64,000 nt of DNA from Vibrio sp. NTOU-M3 (GTDB lineage: Bacteria; Pseudomonadota; Gammaproteobacteria; Enterobacterales; Vibrionaceae): assembly GCF_040869035.1 (NCBI RefSeq), contig NZ_CP162101.1:186001-250000 (forward strand). Reading direction: 5' to 3'. Position 1 is the stretch's first letter. Each line of letters begins with the position of its first letter. Of this stretch, positions 48,285-57,704 are shown piece after piece. The position numbers and the translations under genes are program-made. Below the pieces are notes generated by a model. The model was not told the origin of the DNA. It saw only the letters and a program-made list of their open reading frames with translations, and searched no databases.

Positions 48285-48914
48285 ATGTCATTTACAAAAA
48301 CACTTATTATCGATACTCAGCCCATCATGCGTGAAGCGCTTGAACAGATTGTTTACGATTCTCTGCCACAAGCTCAAGTCTTTCAGGCAAATTCAGCAAC
48401 CTTTGGTGTCCAGCTGATCCGCAATCACGATATTAAGTTAGTGATACTTGATGTTGATTTAGATAACTCTGATGGCTTCGAATTTGTACGTAGAGCACGT
48501 GCCCATGGTTACCAAGGTAAGATTTTGTTTATTTCTGGTAGCAAGCATCCAATGTATTCAGATACCGCTTATAAACTTGGTGCAAATGGTTATGTGGCTA
48601 AAACCGAATCAGCACTGGTGTTAAAAGAGGCGATCATCAGCGTTGCCAGAGGCTACTCTGTCTTTAAACATGAGCAACACAAAACACGCCGAAATATCGC
48701 ACTTTCCAACCGAGAAACAGTTGTGTTTAATTATTTGATGAAAGGCTACACAAACAAGAAGATTTCAGAGCTCTTATCACTGAGTTCTAAAACCATCAGT
48801 ACCTATAAATCTCGCATTCTCGACAAATACAATGTGGGCTCAATTGTTGAACTTATGCACCTTCAAGATCATGTTGTGTGTGGGGCTCAAACAGATGATG
48901 TGTCAACTTCTTAA
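48285..48914 (+). CDS. REC-LuxR response regulator 1
   Basis: 209-residue response regulator: receiver domain with likely phosphoacceptor D56 in LVILDVDLD, switch Lys in GYVAKTE, and a C-terminal LuxR-type HTH (LSNRETVVFNYLMKGYTNKKISELLSLSSKTISTYKSRIL). The acidic pocket that normally reads Asp-Asp is IIDTQP, so one acid is Thr. It is clearly paralogous to the regulator at 49981-50595. ATG 48285 gives the length of that paralogue; in-frame upstream ATGs at 48279 and 48162 exist. Its 3' end overlaps the convergent LysR gene by 62 bases. Likely partner of the nearby hybrid kinase. Confidence 0.88.
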   Translation: MSFTKTLIIDTQPIMREALEQIVYDSLPQAQVFQANSATFGVQLIRNHDIKLVILDVDLDNSDGFEFVRRARAHGYQGKILFISGSKHPMYSDTAYKLGANGYVAKTESALVLKEAIISVARGYSVFKHEQHKTRRNIALSNRETVVFNYLMKGYTNKKISELLSLSSKTISTYKSRILDKYNVGSIVELMHLQDHVVCGAQTDDVSTS

Positions 48915-49770
48915 TCAGTAACTGATGCAGCGGATTACCTCTATTGGCCAATTTATAATTGGCCACAATAGAGAGCTTACAGTTCCGTTGCACTGATTCC
49001 GGTAACTCTTCCCCCACCACATTATCAGGTAGGTGATGTGCATACGGGAATAATGTCGCACACCCCAATTGCTCGATCGTTTTAAATAAACAACTGGTGC
49101 TATCGACGGTCGCAATTTTCTTAATGTCATACCCTGCTGCGACCAACGCTTGCTTGGTGACGGCTTTATTGCTTAACCACCCTTTCATTTCCATTAAAAC
49201 AAAGGGCAATTTCAATTTTTCTTCTAGGCTTAGGTGACTTAACGAAGCAGGGGTAACAATCATACCTCGGTACGTACTAACGGGTTGCTGATAGATAGTT
49301 TTAGTCTGCCCCTCATTAAAGTAATGAATGCCTAAATCAATTCGGTCTTCAAGAATATGCTTAGACGTTAAATCATGCCATGAGGTGAGCTTAATCGGCG
49401 CATTGGGAAACGTAGCCAGCAGATCAATTAAAATCTGGTCACCTCTCATACATTGAGCGATATCCGGCAGTGCGATGACAATTTCTTTCTTATGACTCTT
49501 TGGATCAAACGCTTCTCGAGTTAATGCTGTATCAATCAGTTGCATCCCTTCCGAGATTTTGGGTAGCAATTGTAGAGTATATTCAGTGGGCTCAAATTCA
49601 TGCGCTCCGCGAACAAAGAGTGGGTCCCCTAACTGTTCACGAAGTTTCGCTAATTGCTTACTTACTGCACTTTCCGTTTTACCAAGTGATTTTGCCACTG
49701 GCTTTAAATGACGATACTGATCAAGAAGTGTTAGCACCTTTAAGAGGTTCAAATCCAATTGAGATTTCAT
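48853..49770 (-). CDS. LysR-family regulator inside the signalling cluster
   Basis: 305 residues with N-terminal LysR HTH (LDLNLLKVLTLLDQYRHLKPVAKSLGKTESAVSKQLAKLREQLGDPLF) resembling the LeuO/NodD-like branch, and a substrate-binding C-terminal domain. ATG 49770 is chosen because GGGCGCGGAGC lies just upstream; longer in-frame extension to 49878 lacks an RBS. Its 3' end overlaps the convergent response regulator gene by 62 bases. It lies 210 bases beyond the end of the kinase operon on the same strand. Confidence 0.88.
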   Translation of the reverse strand: MKSQLDLNLLKVLTLLDQYRHLKPVAKSLGKTESAVSKQLAKLREQLGDPLFVRGAHEFEPTEYTLQLLPKISEGMQLIDTALTREAFDPKSHKKEIVIALPDIAQCMRGDQILIDLLATFPNAPIKLTSWHDLTSKHILEDRIDLGIHYFNEGQTKTIYQQPVSTYRGMIVTPASLSHLSLEEKLKLPFVLMEMKGWLSNKAVTKQALVAAGYDIKKIATVDSTSCLFKTIEQLGCATLFPYAHHLPDNVVGEELPESVQRNCKLSIVANYKLANRGNPLHQLLIKKLTHHLFEPHTQHDLEGA

Positions 49771-49980
49771 TGTTGCTCCGCGCCCTAAATTAACAGCCAA
49801 CGTGCTGTCATCATGCGAGTTTACGAGATAAACCGCGAGCTTGCCCTTTAGAAAAACAATTAATGATTGCAGTCTCACAATCGGTGTGTTTTCAGTTTAT
49901 TAATTGGGACAGACGTAGAGAGCAAACAGAGCTTCAAAGTAGCTTAGCAGATCCTTTTAGCCAGCTAGCCTCAGCTATCT

Positions 49981-50595
49981 TTATACCTCCACTAGAGTCT
50001 CGGTGGCCTTAGCCAGCTCAAGGATAGATTTGACTTTGTATTTTTCCAAAATGCGCATTTTATAGGTGCTGATGGTTTTTGCACTTAAGTTTAGGATGCT
50101 AGCAATTTCTTTATTGGACGTGCCATCGAGCAAGTAGTTTAGCACCATCGTTTCTCGGTGAGATAACTTCACTTCGGGGCTAACTCCCTTCTGGGGTCCT
50201 GCAAATTTAAAGAAAGAGTAACCATTGAGTACCCCTTCAACGGCATCCCCAATCAATCCCATATCTTCAGATTTACTGATGTACGCATCGGCACCAAGGC
50301 GAAAAGCCGTTTCACTGTACATTCGAGATTCATTAGCAGATAAGAATAATGTCTTACCAAGATAACCTTGTGCTTTCGCTCGACGTAAAAACTCAAAGCC
50401 ATCGGAGCTTGTTAATTTAACATCTAAAACCATCAAATCGATACGGTGTTCACGAAGTATCTTCATGCCTTCATTGATATCCGTAGCGGTGTAAACAGAG
50501 CTAATCCGTTTTCTATTGTTCAATAAGGTTGCTATCGCAGAGCAAACTAGAGGATGGTCATCTAAAATCAAACATGCATACGATCTAAACTGCAT
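49981..50595 (-). CDS. REC-LuxR response regulator 2 (BvgA/EvgA-like)
   Basis: 204 residues. Receiver with acidic pair in LILDDHP and phosphoacceptor D58 in LMVLDVKL; switch Lys in AYISKSE; LuxR-type HTH LSHRETMVLNYLLDGTSNKEIASILNLSAKTISTYKMRIL. Paralogue of regulator 1 (shared DGFEF-RRA-A-GY-GK pattern and HTH). Third gene of the operon kinase, REC-EAL, regulator; 14 bases after the EAL gene. It most likely receives phosphate from the kinase's Hpt domain. Confidence 0.9.
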   Translation of the reverse strand: MQFRSYACLILDDHPLVCSAIATLLNNRKRISSVYTATDINEGMKILREHRIDLMVLDVKLTSSDGFEFLRRAKAQGYLGKTLFLSANESRMYSETAFRLGADAYISKSEDMGLIGDAVEGVLNGYSFFKFAGPQKGVSPEVKLSHRETMVLNYLLDGTSNKEIASILNLSAKTISTYKMRILEKYKVKSILELAKATETLVEV

Positions 50596-50609
50596 TTCTT
50601 ACTCTCTTA

Positions 50610-51770
50610 TTACGCGTCCATCTTTAAAAATTCATCCAATGGCATTGGCATTCCAGTCAAGCTTCCCTGACACAGCCCAACGCCCACACGCTTGAGGTAA
50701 TCCCAAGTGGCTTGATCTTCTACACCTTCTGCTACGATTCTAAGGTTCATACTTTTCGCTAAACCACAGATCATTTCGACAATGGATTGAGTTCGAATAT
50801 CGTAGGTACAGGTCGTTACAAACTCTTTATCAATTTTGATTTCAGTAAAAGGCAGCTGTGATAACTTCAACAACGACGAATACCCCGTACCAAAATCATC
50901 TAAAGAGAGACCAATTCCATTCATTCTTATGCGAGCCAACTGCTCTAGCATTGTCGGGGAGAGTTCTGTCACTTCATGCTCTGTCAGCTCAATAATGATG
51001 TGGCTCGGCGGTACACCGTGATGACGGCATTGTTGCAATATTTTATCGGCGAAGTTTTCTGTCTCGATATTTGTCTGCGTGGCATTGACTGAAAAAATGC
51101 AGCTTCCAGACGTTTGCGCCGCAGCAATGACGGTTTGTTCTAAAACGCAGTCAAATAAAGCATTTTGAAGCCCATACTGAAAAACCAAAGGCATGAAGTG
51201 TGCCGGACCAACAATGCCGTATTTAGGATGCTGCCAACGCACTAACACTTCACAACCTTTCAACTTCATTGAGTTGAAACTAAATTTTGGTTGGTAGTAG
51301 TTGACCAGCTCGTTATTTTGAATAGCAGAGTGAAGATCTTGCTCAGTAATGTCTAAAGGTTGAGCAATACAATTCTTTGGCCGCTCAGTCCTATTAATCT
51401 CCGTGAGCAAGTTAAACAACGCATCTCTTGTTGCCGGTTTTTCTAATGCAGTGACAAAAGAAAAATCCATTAATTTGCACATGGTGCTTGCGGTTTTTAA
51501 GACACCATCATCCATCCCACTTAGTATACAAATTGCCGCATTGTACCCAGTGAGGTTTAACTTTTTCAGAAAATGCAAGCCATCCATATGTGGCATGCTT
51601 AAGTCACATATCAACAAATCAAACTGTTGTTGTGCACACAGTGATAGTGCTTCTTGCCCTGAACCGGCCAAGGTGGCATCTTCAATACCACACGCTTTTA
51701 GTTGCAACAAAGTTCCATGTTGCTGAAGCGGACTATCATCGAGTATTAAAACCTTAGATGTAAGTTTCAT
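50610..51770 (-). CDS. REC-EAL cyclic-di-GMP phosphodiesterase (VieA-like, no HTH)
   Basis: 386 residues: N-terminal receiver (LILDDSPLQQ; phosphoacceptor D56 in LLICDLSMPHMDG) and an EAL domain from about residue 145. The signature motif is the common EVL variant (GCEVLVRWQHP); LSLDDFGTGYSSL, IKIDKEFV and VAEGVED are intact, so it should hydrolyse c-di-GMP. V. cholerae VieA has the same order plus a C-terminal HTH that is absent here; a separate REC-HTH protein follows instead. It overlaps the kinase gene by 17 bases. Confidence 0.9.
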   Translation of the reverse strand: MKLTSKVLILDDSPLQQHGTLLQLKACGIEDATLAGSGQEALSLCAQQQFDLLICDLSMPHMDGLHFLKKLNLTGYNAAICILSGMDDGVLKTASTMCKLMDFSFVTALEKPATRDALFNLLTEINRTERPKNCIAQPLDITEQDLHSAIQNNELVNYYQPKFSFNSMKLKGCEVLVRWQHPKYGIVGPAHFMPLVFQYGLQNALFDCVLEQTVIAAAQTSGSCIFSVNATQTNIETENFADKILQQCRHHGVPPSHIIIELTEHEVTELSPTMLEQLARIRMNGIGLSLDDFGTGYSSLLKLSQLPFTEIKIDKEFVTTCTYDIRTQSIVEMICGLAKSMNLRIVAEGVEDQATWDYLKRVGVGLCQGSLTGMPMPLDEFLKMDA

Positions 51771-54700
51771 TGTTTGTTAACCAACGTGTTGTTTCTTCTA
51801 TGGTTGCTTCGATCATTTCGACCACGGTGTCCAAAGCTCCCTGGACGTTGGTTTCTCCTGCACGGATCATTTTTTCTAACTGTCCTGCATGTGCAGCCAG
51901 TTCACTTAAACCGACCGATGCCGCTCCACCTTTAATGCGGTGTGCGATCTCACCTTTATCTTCAATAGACGCCGCCGAAGATTTCAGATTCTGAGTGTCT
52001 TCGGCCATTGTGTGAAGAAAGATTTGACCTAACTGAAGCGCGTCTGATTTTTGATAATTTTCAAGCCAAAATGTATTCGTTTCTTTGGCTAAACTTTCTT
52101 CAGATGCAACTTCTTCAGCAACAATCTCTAATTCTTCTTTAAGTAAATCGTTAAGTTGCTTAATTCCATACGGTTTATACAAAATATCATCGAACTTAAC
52201 GTCATGGTTTTCTAAAGAACGAACTCTAGAATCTTCGGCCGTACAGCCAAATATTTTCTTGTGATTAAATTGCGGAATTAGGCTTCTAACTTTACTCGTA
52301 AGTTCGTAGCCATCCATGTTTGGCATATGGCCATCAGTGATCAGTAGATCGTATTTTTCATAATGACTTTGAAGTGCTAAGAAAGCCTCCAAACCATCAG
52401 AAACGATGTCTGCGGTGACGCCCATTTCTTCAAGTTGCCCTTTGATCAGCATCTGGTTAATTGGGTTATCCTCTGCAACCAGAATGTGTCCTCGCAGCTG
52501 ACATGTATCACTTTCTTGAACGACATCACCGTCATTCAATCGTTGCAAGCACTCATACAATAGATCAGGGAAAAGTGGCGAATTTGATATCTCGGCAATA
52601 TTGTCCGAAATACGTAGAAACTCTCGCAGCTGCCTAGTAATGAAAATTGTAAAATCACTGTCAGACTCAAGAGACAGCATGTTCTCTGTCACTTTAACCG
52701 TCTTACGGGTCTCTTCCGTGACACCGTTTTGATTCCAAAGTGTAATCCAGCGTTTCACCTCATGACTCACATCGTGAGTACAAATATCAAGATGAGGAAA
52801 ATCATTGTTATATCGTTCAAGCACTTTGTGCGGAAGCGTAAACATGACTTTTGTCCCTAGGCCTTTAATGCTGGATATATCAAACTCTCCCCCCATGAGT
52901 TTGACCAAATCACGTACTATAGTTAAACCTAGGCCAGTACCTCCAAATTTGCGAGCTGTTGTATTGTCTGCTTGCATAAATGGCTGGAAAACACGTTCAC
53001 ACTCATCAGTCGTCATTCCTTTGCCTGTATCTGTAACAGACAGTGCCAATGCTTCTTCGTTCACACTCAGCTCGACGGTTACCCCACCTTTTGACGTAAA
53101 CTTAACAGCGTTTGACAATAAGTTGTTCACCACTTGTCCATAACGTAGTGCGTCGACTTCGATAACCTTGATCTCACTAGGGACCCATCTAAAATCGAAA
53201 GATAAGTTTTTCTCTAATGCTGCCGCTTGATGAATCCGCAATAATTCCCCAGTGGAGCGAACAATTCGGCAAGGTTGAGGGTCAAGCCTTAGCTGCTTCG
53301 CTTCCAGTTTTGAAAAATCAAGAATATCGTTAACCAACATCTGTAAGTTCTTAGTCGATGTGGTGAGGTTTCTTAAGATAAGAGAATGTTCTTCGCCTTT
53401 GATCTGCATGGTCAGCATTTCAAGCAGCCCACTCATGCCTGCGATGGGTGTCCTGAGCTCATGGCTCATTGTGGCGAGGAAACGCTCTCGAGACTGGACC
53501 GCTTTCTGTGCAACTTCATTGGCTTGAAGCAGCTCTCGCTCTTGCAGCTTTTGTTGTGTTACATCATTAACAACAGTCAGTACTAAACGCTTCATTCCGG
53601 GACCATTCACGACGCGTTTACGATAATAATCCACAGTTTGAAAATTCGCTGCACAACCTCTGATGTCAACATTTCGGTGGATCACGCTGCCAAAATTCAG
53701 TACTTCATTTAGCTCACTGCTATTGCTAATAATTGCGGTGCCATCGCCACTCTCAAGAGACATATCGCACTTATTGCATCGACCTTGTTTGTACTCAGTA
53801 CAGTTATTCAATAACAATTGATGCTTTTCGTTGTGGATAAAGACTTTACTAGGCAACGTATTAATGACGTTTTGTAAGAACTTAAGTTCATCATTCGAAT
53901 GCTTGATATCACGCTCTTTGAGCCTGACTTGTAGCTTTAAGTTCTTTAACCAGAGGTAGATGATAAAACTCAGCACAACCACAACAAGAACTGCGGCACC
54001 AAAGAAAGCAAACACCTGCCACTTTTCATAACCATAGACGATATTGAATTGATTGTAGCCATTTTTGATCTTACGAATTTCGCTGTTATCAATGGTATTC
54101 AACATACCATTGAGCACATCTTTCAGTACTGGGCGTTTTTTGGAGATGCCTAAGGACGTGTTTAAGATTTTAAAATCGTTCCTGTTTATCAAATACTTGT
54201 CATCGTAGTACTGGGCTAACATTACTTCGACAATATCGTCGCGAATATAGGCGTGACGGATTTTGCCCTTATCCAAATCAGAGAGCAGGGTTTGAATACT
54301 GCTATAAACCTCAATATTTGGCCCAAACACTAAGTTTTTAAACAGCTTTTGTCCTGAGCTCTGAGAAAATAACACCCCTTCTTTATTCGTTGATTCTTGC
54401 GACGTCACAGCTGGTTGAACGCTCACGTATTTTAGCCGCATAAAGGGCTGAGTAAGATCAGCAATATCCTCGTACCCTGACTGTTTTAATGCAATTGGCA
54501 GTACATCGATCCGATCTTCTTGCAGCATTTTTCGAAGGGTGTCCCCTTCTTTCATTTTTACGTAAGTAAATTTAAGTCCAGAGCGCGCTTGTAGAAGTTT
54601 GATAATGTCATAAAGGTAACCTGATAGCTCACCATCACTGGTTCTGAACAAAAGTGGATAGGAGTCTTCACTGAAAGAAAAACGAACGGGTTCTTCATCA

Positions 54701-55509
54701 AGTTTGCGCTCTCTAAACTTGATGTTGACCAAGTCACTTTGGTGATAAATATTCTGCGACTTAATCGACTCAGTATTTAAGTTTTTTTCTTCTCTATCAA
54801 TAATTTTATTGATGATACTAATTAGGATTCTATGGTCTGATTTCGCCATGATGGCGACTTTTTCAGTATCTAGCCAATCGGGCGTTTTTACCTGACCAAC
54901 CAAGGTATTCTTATCATTTAGATGCTGCATCACCGAGATGTAGTCACCGACTAATGCATCTGCTTCACCTTCATCAACAAGATGAACAGACTCGGCAAAA
55001 CTATCCGTATGAATGATGTCGGTAATACCGCGTTTAGTGAGGCTTTGACAGTAAATGGAGTTAGCAATGCATGCCCAAGTCACTTTTTCTGGTGCCATAT
55101 AAGGCATGTGGCTTTTGCGATACCAAATCGCTAGGCTTCCTTGGTATATAGGCTTACTAAAAATGAATTCTTTTTCTCGCTGGACAGTTTGGCTAAAGCC
55201 AAGACCAAGGTCAGAGTCACCTTCTCGTATCGACTGAAATACTTCAGCAATACTTGTGTAAGAATTAATTTTAACTGTAAAGCCCGCTTCACGAGCAATA
55301 CCTTGTAAATAATCAGCATTGATTTGTTGAGATTGATCGATTGATGCCGTCTGTAGAGCATCATCAGAAATTCGTGCTAAAACAGCAACATTGATCACAT
55401 TGTGCTCTTTCAGATAGAGCTTCTCTTTCGGGCTAAGTACATAACTTTGCGCGAAGCAAGGAAGCGTCATAAATAAGCATATTATTGAAAGAACGAGTTT
55501 ATTCAGCAC
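51754..55509 (-). CDS. BvgS/VieS-type hybrid sensor histidine kinase
   Basis: 1251 residues. Signal sequence (to about 20), two tandem periplasmic solute-binding (SBP_bac_3) domains (about 30-245 and 275-490), a membrane helix near 500-525, a PAS-like segment with cysteines C570, C578 and C581, HisKA with H683 in MSHELRTP, an ATPase domain (NLLSNAVKF, TDTGKGM, GGTGLGLTIV), a receiver with D1059 in LLITDGHMPNMDG, and a C-terminal Hpt with H1190 in AHRIKGGAAS. This is the full four-step phosphorelay architecture of BvgS, EvgS and VieS. It probably senses a small periplasmic ligand and signals to the REC-EAL and REC-LuxR proteins downstream. First gene of the operon. Confidence 0.93.
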   Translation of the reverse strand: MLNKLVLSIICLFMTLPCFAQSYVLSPKEKLYLKEHNVINVAVLARISDDALQTASIDQSQQINADYLQGIAREAGFTVKINSYTSIAEVFQSIREGDSDLGLGFSQTVQREKEFIFSKPIYQGSLAIWYRKSHMPYMAPEKVTWACIANSIYCQSLTKRGITDIIHTDSFAESVHLVDEGEADALVGDYISVMQHLNDKNTLVGQVKTPDWLDTEKVAIMAKSDHRILISIINKIIDREEKNLNTESIKSQNIYHQSDLVNIKFRERKLDEEPVRFSFSEDSYPLLFRTSDGELSGYLYDIIKLLQARSGLKFTYVKMKEGDTLRKMLQEDRIDVLPIALKQSGYEDIADLTQPFMRLKYVSVQPAVTSQESTNKEGVLFSQSSGQKLFKNLVFGPNIEVYSSIQTLLSDLDKGKIRHAYIRDDIVEVMLAQYYDDKYLINRNDFKILNTSLGISKKRPVLKDVLNGMLNTIDNSEIRKIKNGYNQFNIVYGYEKWQVFAFFGAAVLVVVVLSFIIYLWLKNLKLQVRLKERDIKHSNDELKFLQNVINTLPSKVFIHNEKHQLLLNNCTEYKQGRCNKCDMSLESGDGTAIISNSSELNEVLNFGSVIHRNVDIRGCAANFQTVDYYRKRVVNGPGMKRLVLTVVNDVTQQKLQERELLQANEVAQKAVQSRERFLATMSHELRTPIAGMSGLLEMLTMQIKGEEHSLILRNLTTSTKNLQMLVNDILDFSKLEAKQLRLDPQPCRIVRSTGELLRIHQAAALEKNLSFDFRWVPSEIKVIEVDALRYGQVVNNLLSNAVKFTSKGGVTVELSVNEEALALSVTDTGKGMTTDECERVFQPFMQADNTTARKFGGTGLGLTIVRDLVKLMGGEFDISSIKGLGTKVMFTLPHKVLERYNNDFPHLDICTHDVSHEVKRWITLWNQNGVTEETRKTVKVTENMLSLESDSDFTIFITRQLREFLRISDNIAEISNSPLFPDLLYECLQRLNDGDVVQESDTCQLRGHILVAEDNPINQMLIKGQLEEMGVTADIVSDGLEAFLALQSHYEKYDLLITDGHMPNMDGYELTSKVRSLIPQFNHKKIFGCTAEDSRVRSLENHDVKFDDILYKPYGIKQLNDLLKEELEIVAEEVASEESLAKETNTFWLENYQKSDALQLGQIFLHTMAEDTQNLKSSAASIEDKGEIAHRIKGGAASVGLSELAAHAGQLEKMIRAGETNVQGALDTVVEMIEATIEETTRWLTNNETYI

Positions 55510-55687
55510 AATGATTTATCAATTTCAGTAATGTGCAGCGCAGCTTAGTGCGGTCAATGACATTGTCAATTAGCCCCACGGCATGAAACAAACCCTATCA
55601 CATTGTTTTATAAGAACTTTACTCTTACTGGTCAGTTTATTCTTACAGCAATTTCATCCTTTACAGACAACGCATCGAAATTAAAAC

Positions 55688-55719
55688 TAAAAAAAGGCTT
55701 ACTGTTTCTTCAGTAAGCC
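55688..55719 (-). terminator. Intrinsic terminator of the glutathione transferase operon
   Basis: Read leftward, GGCTTACTG pairs with CAGTAAGCC (9 bp, six-base loop) and is followed by seven T. It lies 14 bases after the stop. Confidence 0.88.
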
Positions 55720-55733
55720 ATTGTTATCCATAA

Positions 55734-56402
55734 TTATTGCGTAACCATCTGACTAATGCGCTTTGCTCGCTCTTCCTGAGTTTCGCTTGATGGCGTTGGT
55801 ACTGCTAAACCTTTTTGTACCGCTGGACGTGTCGCTATCTCATCTAACCAGCGTTGAAGGTTATCAAGCCCCTCGATATTGATACCACTCCATTCGTAAA
55901 TACGAACCCAAGGCCATGTCGCAATATCGGCTATCGAATATTCATCGCCAGCTAAGTATTTTGACTTTCCAAGTTGCTTATCCATCACCTCAAAAAGGCG
56001 ACGACCTTCATTTTGGTATCGGTCGATAGCAGGCTGAATTTTTTCAGGGAAGTAGCGATAAAATACGTTCGCTTGACCCATCATCGGCCCTACCCCACCC
56101 ATTTGGAACATTAACCACTGAATGACTTTCGAACGTGCTTTCTCATCAGTTGGTAAGAACTTGCCTGTTTTCTCAGCTAGGTACAATAAAATAGCACCCG
56201 ATTCAAACACGATGAAATCATCGTTATCTTTATCGATGATGGCTGGAATGCGGCCATTCGGGTTAATAGCTGTAAATTCAGGCCCTTTCTGGATATTAGT
56301 CGAAATATCTAGTGCATTGACGTTATAGTCTAATCCCATCTCTTCAAGTGCGATTGAGATCTTGTGTCCATTTGGTGTTGCTGCGGTGTACAGTTCAATC
56401 AT
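55734..56402 (-). CDS. Glutathione S-transferase, YfcG-like
   Basis: 222 residues; the N-terminal thioredoxin-fold [21 protein letters not shown] with the Thr-Pro-Asn motif matches the Nu-class disulfide-bond reductases YfcG/YghU, and [11 protein letters not shown] and [13 protein letters not shown] complete the glutathione site. The C-terminal helical domain ends with [13 protein letters not shown]. Second gene of a GST pair, ten bases downstream of the first. Confidence 0.88.
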   Translation of the reverse strand: MIELYTAATPNGHKISIALEEMGLDYNVNALDISTNIQKGPEFTAINPNGRIPAIIDKDNDDFIVFESGAILLYLAEKTGKFLPTDEKARSKVIQWLMFQMGGVGPMMGQANVFYRYFPEKIQPAIDRYQNEGRRLFEVMDKQLGKSKYLAGDEYSIADIATWPWVRIYEWSGINIEGLDNLQRWLDEIATRPAVQKGLAVPTPSSETQEERAKRISQMVTQ

Positions 56403-56412
56403 GCTTCACCCC

Positions 56413-57024
56413 TTATTGAAATGCAGGACGGGTTGAAACCACATCAAACCAGCGACGAATATTTGGATATTGCCCTAAAACATCAAGTTCCAAACCATTT
56501 TGTGCAAAGCCCACAAAGATGAAAGCCGTGATATCTACGATAGTGAATTGCTCAGAAGCAACGTATTCACTTGCAGCCAAACGAGCATCCAATTTCGGCA
56601 AAAATGCGGCTACACGTTCTTTTGATTCTGCACCCCATTCGTATACACAAGTCTCGCGGTCATCATAGATTGCAGTTAAGTTACGGAAAGCTTGGAATCC
56701 AGTATATAGACCTTGGAATTCTACAACACGATGCCACATTTCAACTTGCGCTTTTTCTTTTGCATCTCGACCAAACAGTGCGTTGTTGTTTGCTGAACTC
56801 TCATCAAAGTAGCGACAAATTGCCACACTTTCACAAATCGTCGTGCCATCATCCAATTCTAATAATGGAACGCGACCATTAACGGCCTTTGCCTTGAACT
56901 CTTCTTTTAGGTTGTCACCACCCTGAACATTGATTTCTTCTCTTGGTACTTCAACACCTAGCTCTTTTAGAAAGATTGATACACGACGGCAGCTTGGTGT
57001 CATTGCAGTTTCATAAATTTTCAT
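56413..57024 (-). CDS. Glutathione S-transferase
   Basis: 203 residues; N-terminal domain ETAMTPSCRRVSIFLKELGVEV, glutathione-binding NGRVPLLELDDGTTICESVAICRYFDE, C-terminal all-helical domain ending TRPAFQ. A Ser-Cys in place of the usual catalytic Tyr/Ser region (TPSCRR) suggests Ser or Cys chemistry. First gene of the pair, divergent from the TetR gene whose operator lies in the 95-base gap. Confidence 0.88.
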   Translation of the reverse strand: MKIYETAMTPSCRRVSIFLKELGVEVPREEINVQGGDNLKEEFKAKAVNGRVPLLELDDGTTICESVAICRYFDESSANNNALFGRDAKEKAQVEMWHRVVEFQGLYTGFQAFRNLTAIYDDRETCVYEWGAESKERVAAFLPKLDARLAASEYVASEQFTIVDITAFIFVGFAQNGLELDVLGQYPNIRRWFDVVSTRPAFQ

Positions 57025-57047
57025 TCTCGGTTCCTTTTACTCTTTTT

Positions 57048-57063
57048 CTGAACGATCGTTTAG
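57048..57063. promoter_or_regulatory. TetR-type palindromic operator
   Basis: CTGAACGATCGTTTAG is a 16-base palindrome with one mismatch (inner 10 bases AACGATCGTT perfect) between the divergent GST and TetR genes. A degenerate second copy, CTAACCGATCAGTCAA, lies at 57081-57096. Size and location fit TetR binding controlling both directions. Confidence 0.6.
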
Positions 57064-57119
57064 TTTAGAATAAAGAATATCTAACCGATCAGTCAAGAAC
57101 TTTTTAAGGAATGATCTTA

Positions 57120-57704
57120 ATGGCACGTAAAAGCAAATTTGATAGGACTGAAAAATTGCATGAAGCGATGGAGCTATTTTGGCGTAAAGGGTACGCCAAT
57201 ACTGCTATCTCCGACTTAGTGGATGAACTTCAGATCAACCGTTTTAGCCTCTACAACACCTATGGTGATAAGCAGCAGCTCTACTACGAAGCACTCAATA
57301 CTTACTTAAAACAAGTACAGGTGCCCAGTATCAAAGCGCTGGAACAAGAAAATGCAAACATTGATGAACTGAAGACATTTTTACTCGACTTCGCAGCAAT
57401 TCAGCGCGAACGTCACTGTGGCTGTTTTATGCAAAATGCATTAGTAGAACATGCCGGTGAAGATGAGGTGGTGTTAAAAGCCGGCCATGGTTTATTCAAC
57501 CATTTACTTGAAGTCATTACTCGTGCACTTAAAAATGCCCAAGACGATCAAAAAGTGATTCACCATATTCCAGCCGCACAACTGGCCGCTTTGGTATTGA
57601 GTCACATGCAAGGAATGCGTGTCCTTGGTAAAGCGTTTAGATACGAAGAAATCGATGCAGCCACCACTGGCTTATTAAGCCTGTTAGAGCCGATCAAATC
57701 ATGA
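57120..57704 (+). CDS. TetR-family regulator, possible electrophile sensor
   Basis: 194 residues: TetR HTH (AMELFWRKGYANTAISDLVDELQINRFSLYNTYGDKQQLYYEAL) and a ligand domain containing RERHCGCFMQNALVEHA with C100 and C102. The GC(F/L)xxNxxLE pattern and Cys position resemble NemR/ComR-type regulators that sense electrophiles, fitting the adjacent GST genes; this is inference. ATG 57120 is nine bases from AAGGA; the in-frame ATG at 57111 abuts it. It overlaps the next gene by ATGA. Confidence 0.85.
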   Translation: MARKSKFDRTEKLHEAMELFWRKGYANTAISDLVDELQINRFSLYNTYGDKQQLYYEALNTYLKQVQVPSIKALEQENANIDELKTFLLDFAAIQRERHCGCFMQNALVEHAGEDEVVLKAGHGLFNHLLEVITRALKNAQDDQKVIHHIPAAQLAALVLSHMQGMRVLGKAFRYEEIDAATTGLLSLLEPIKS

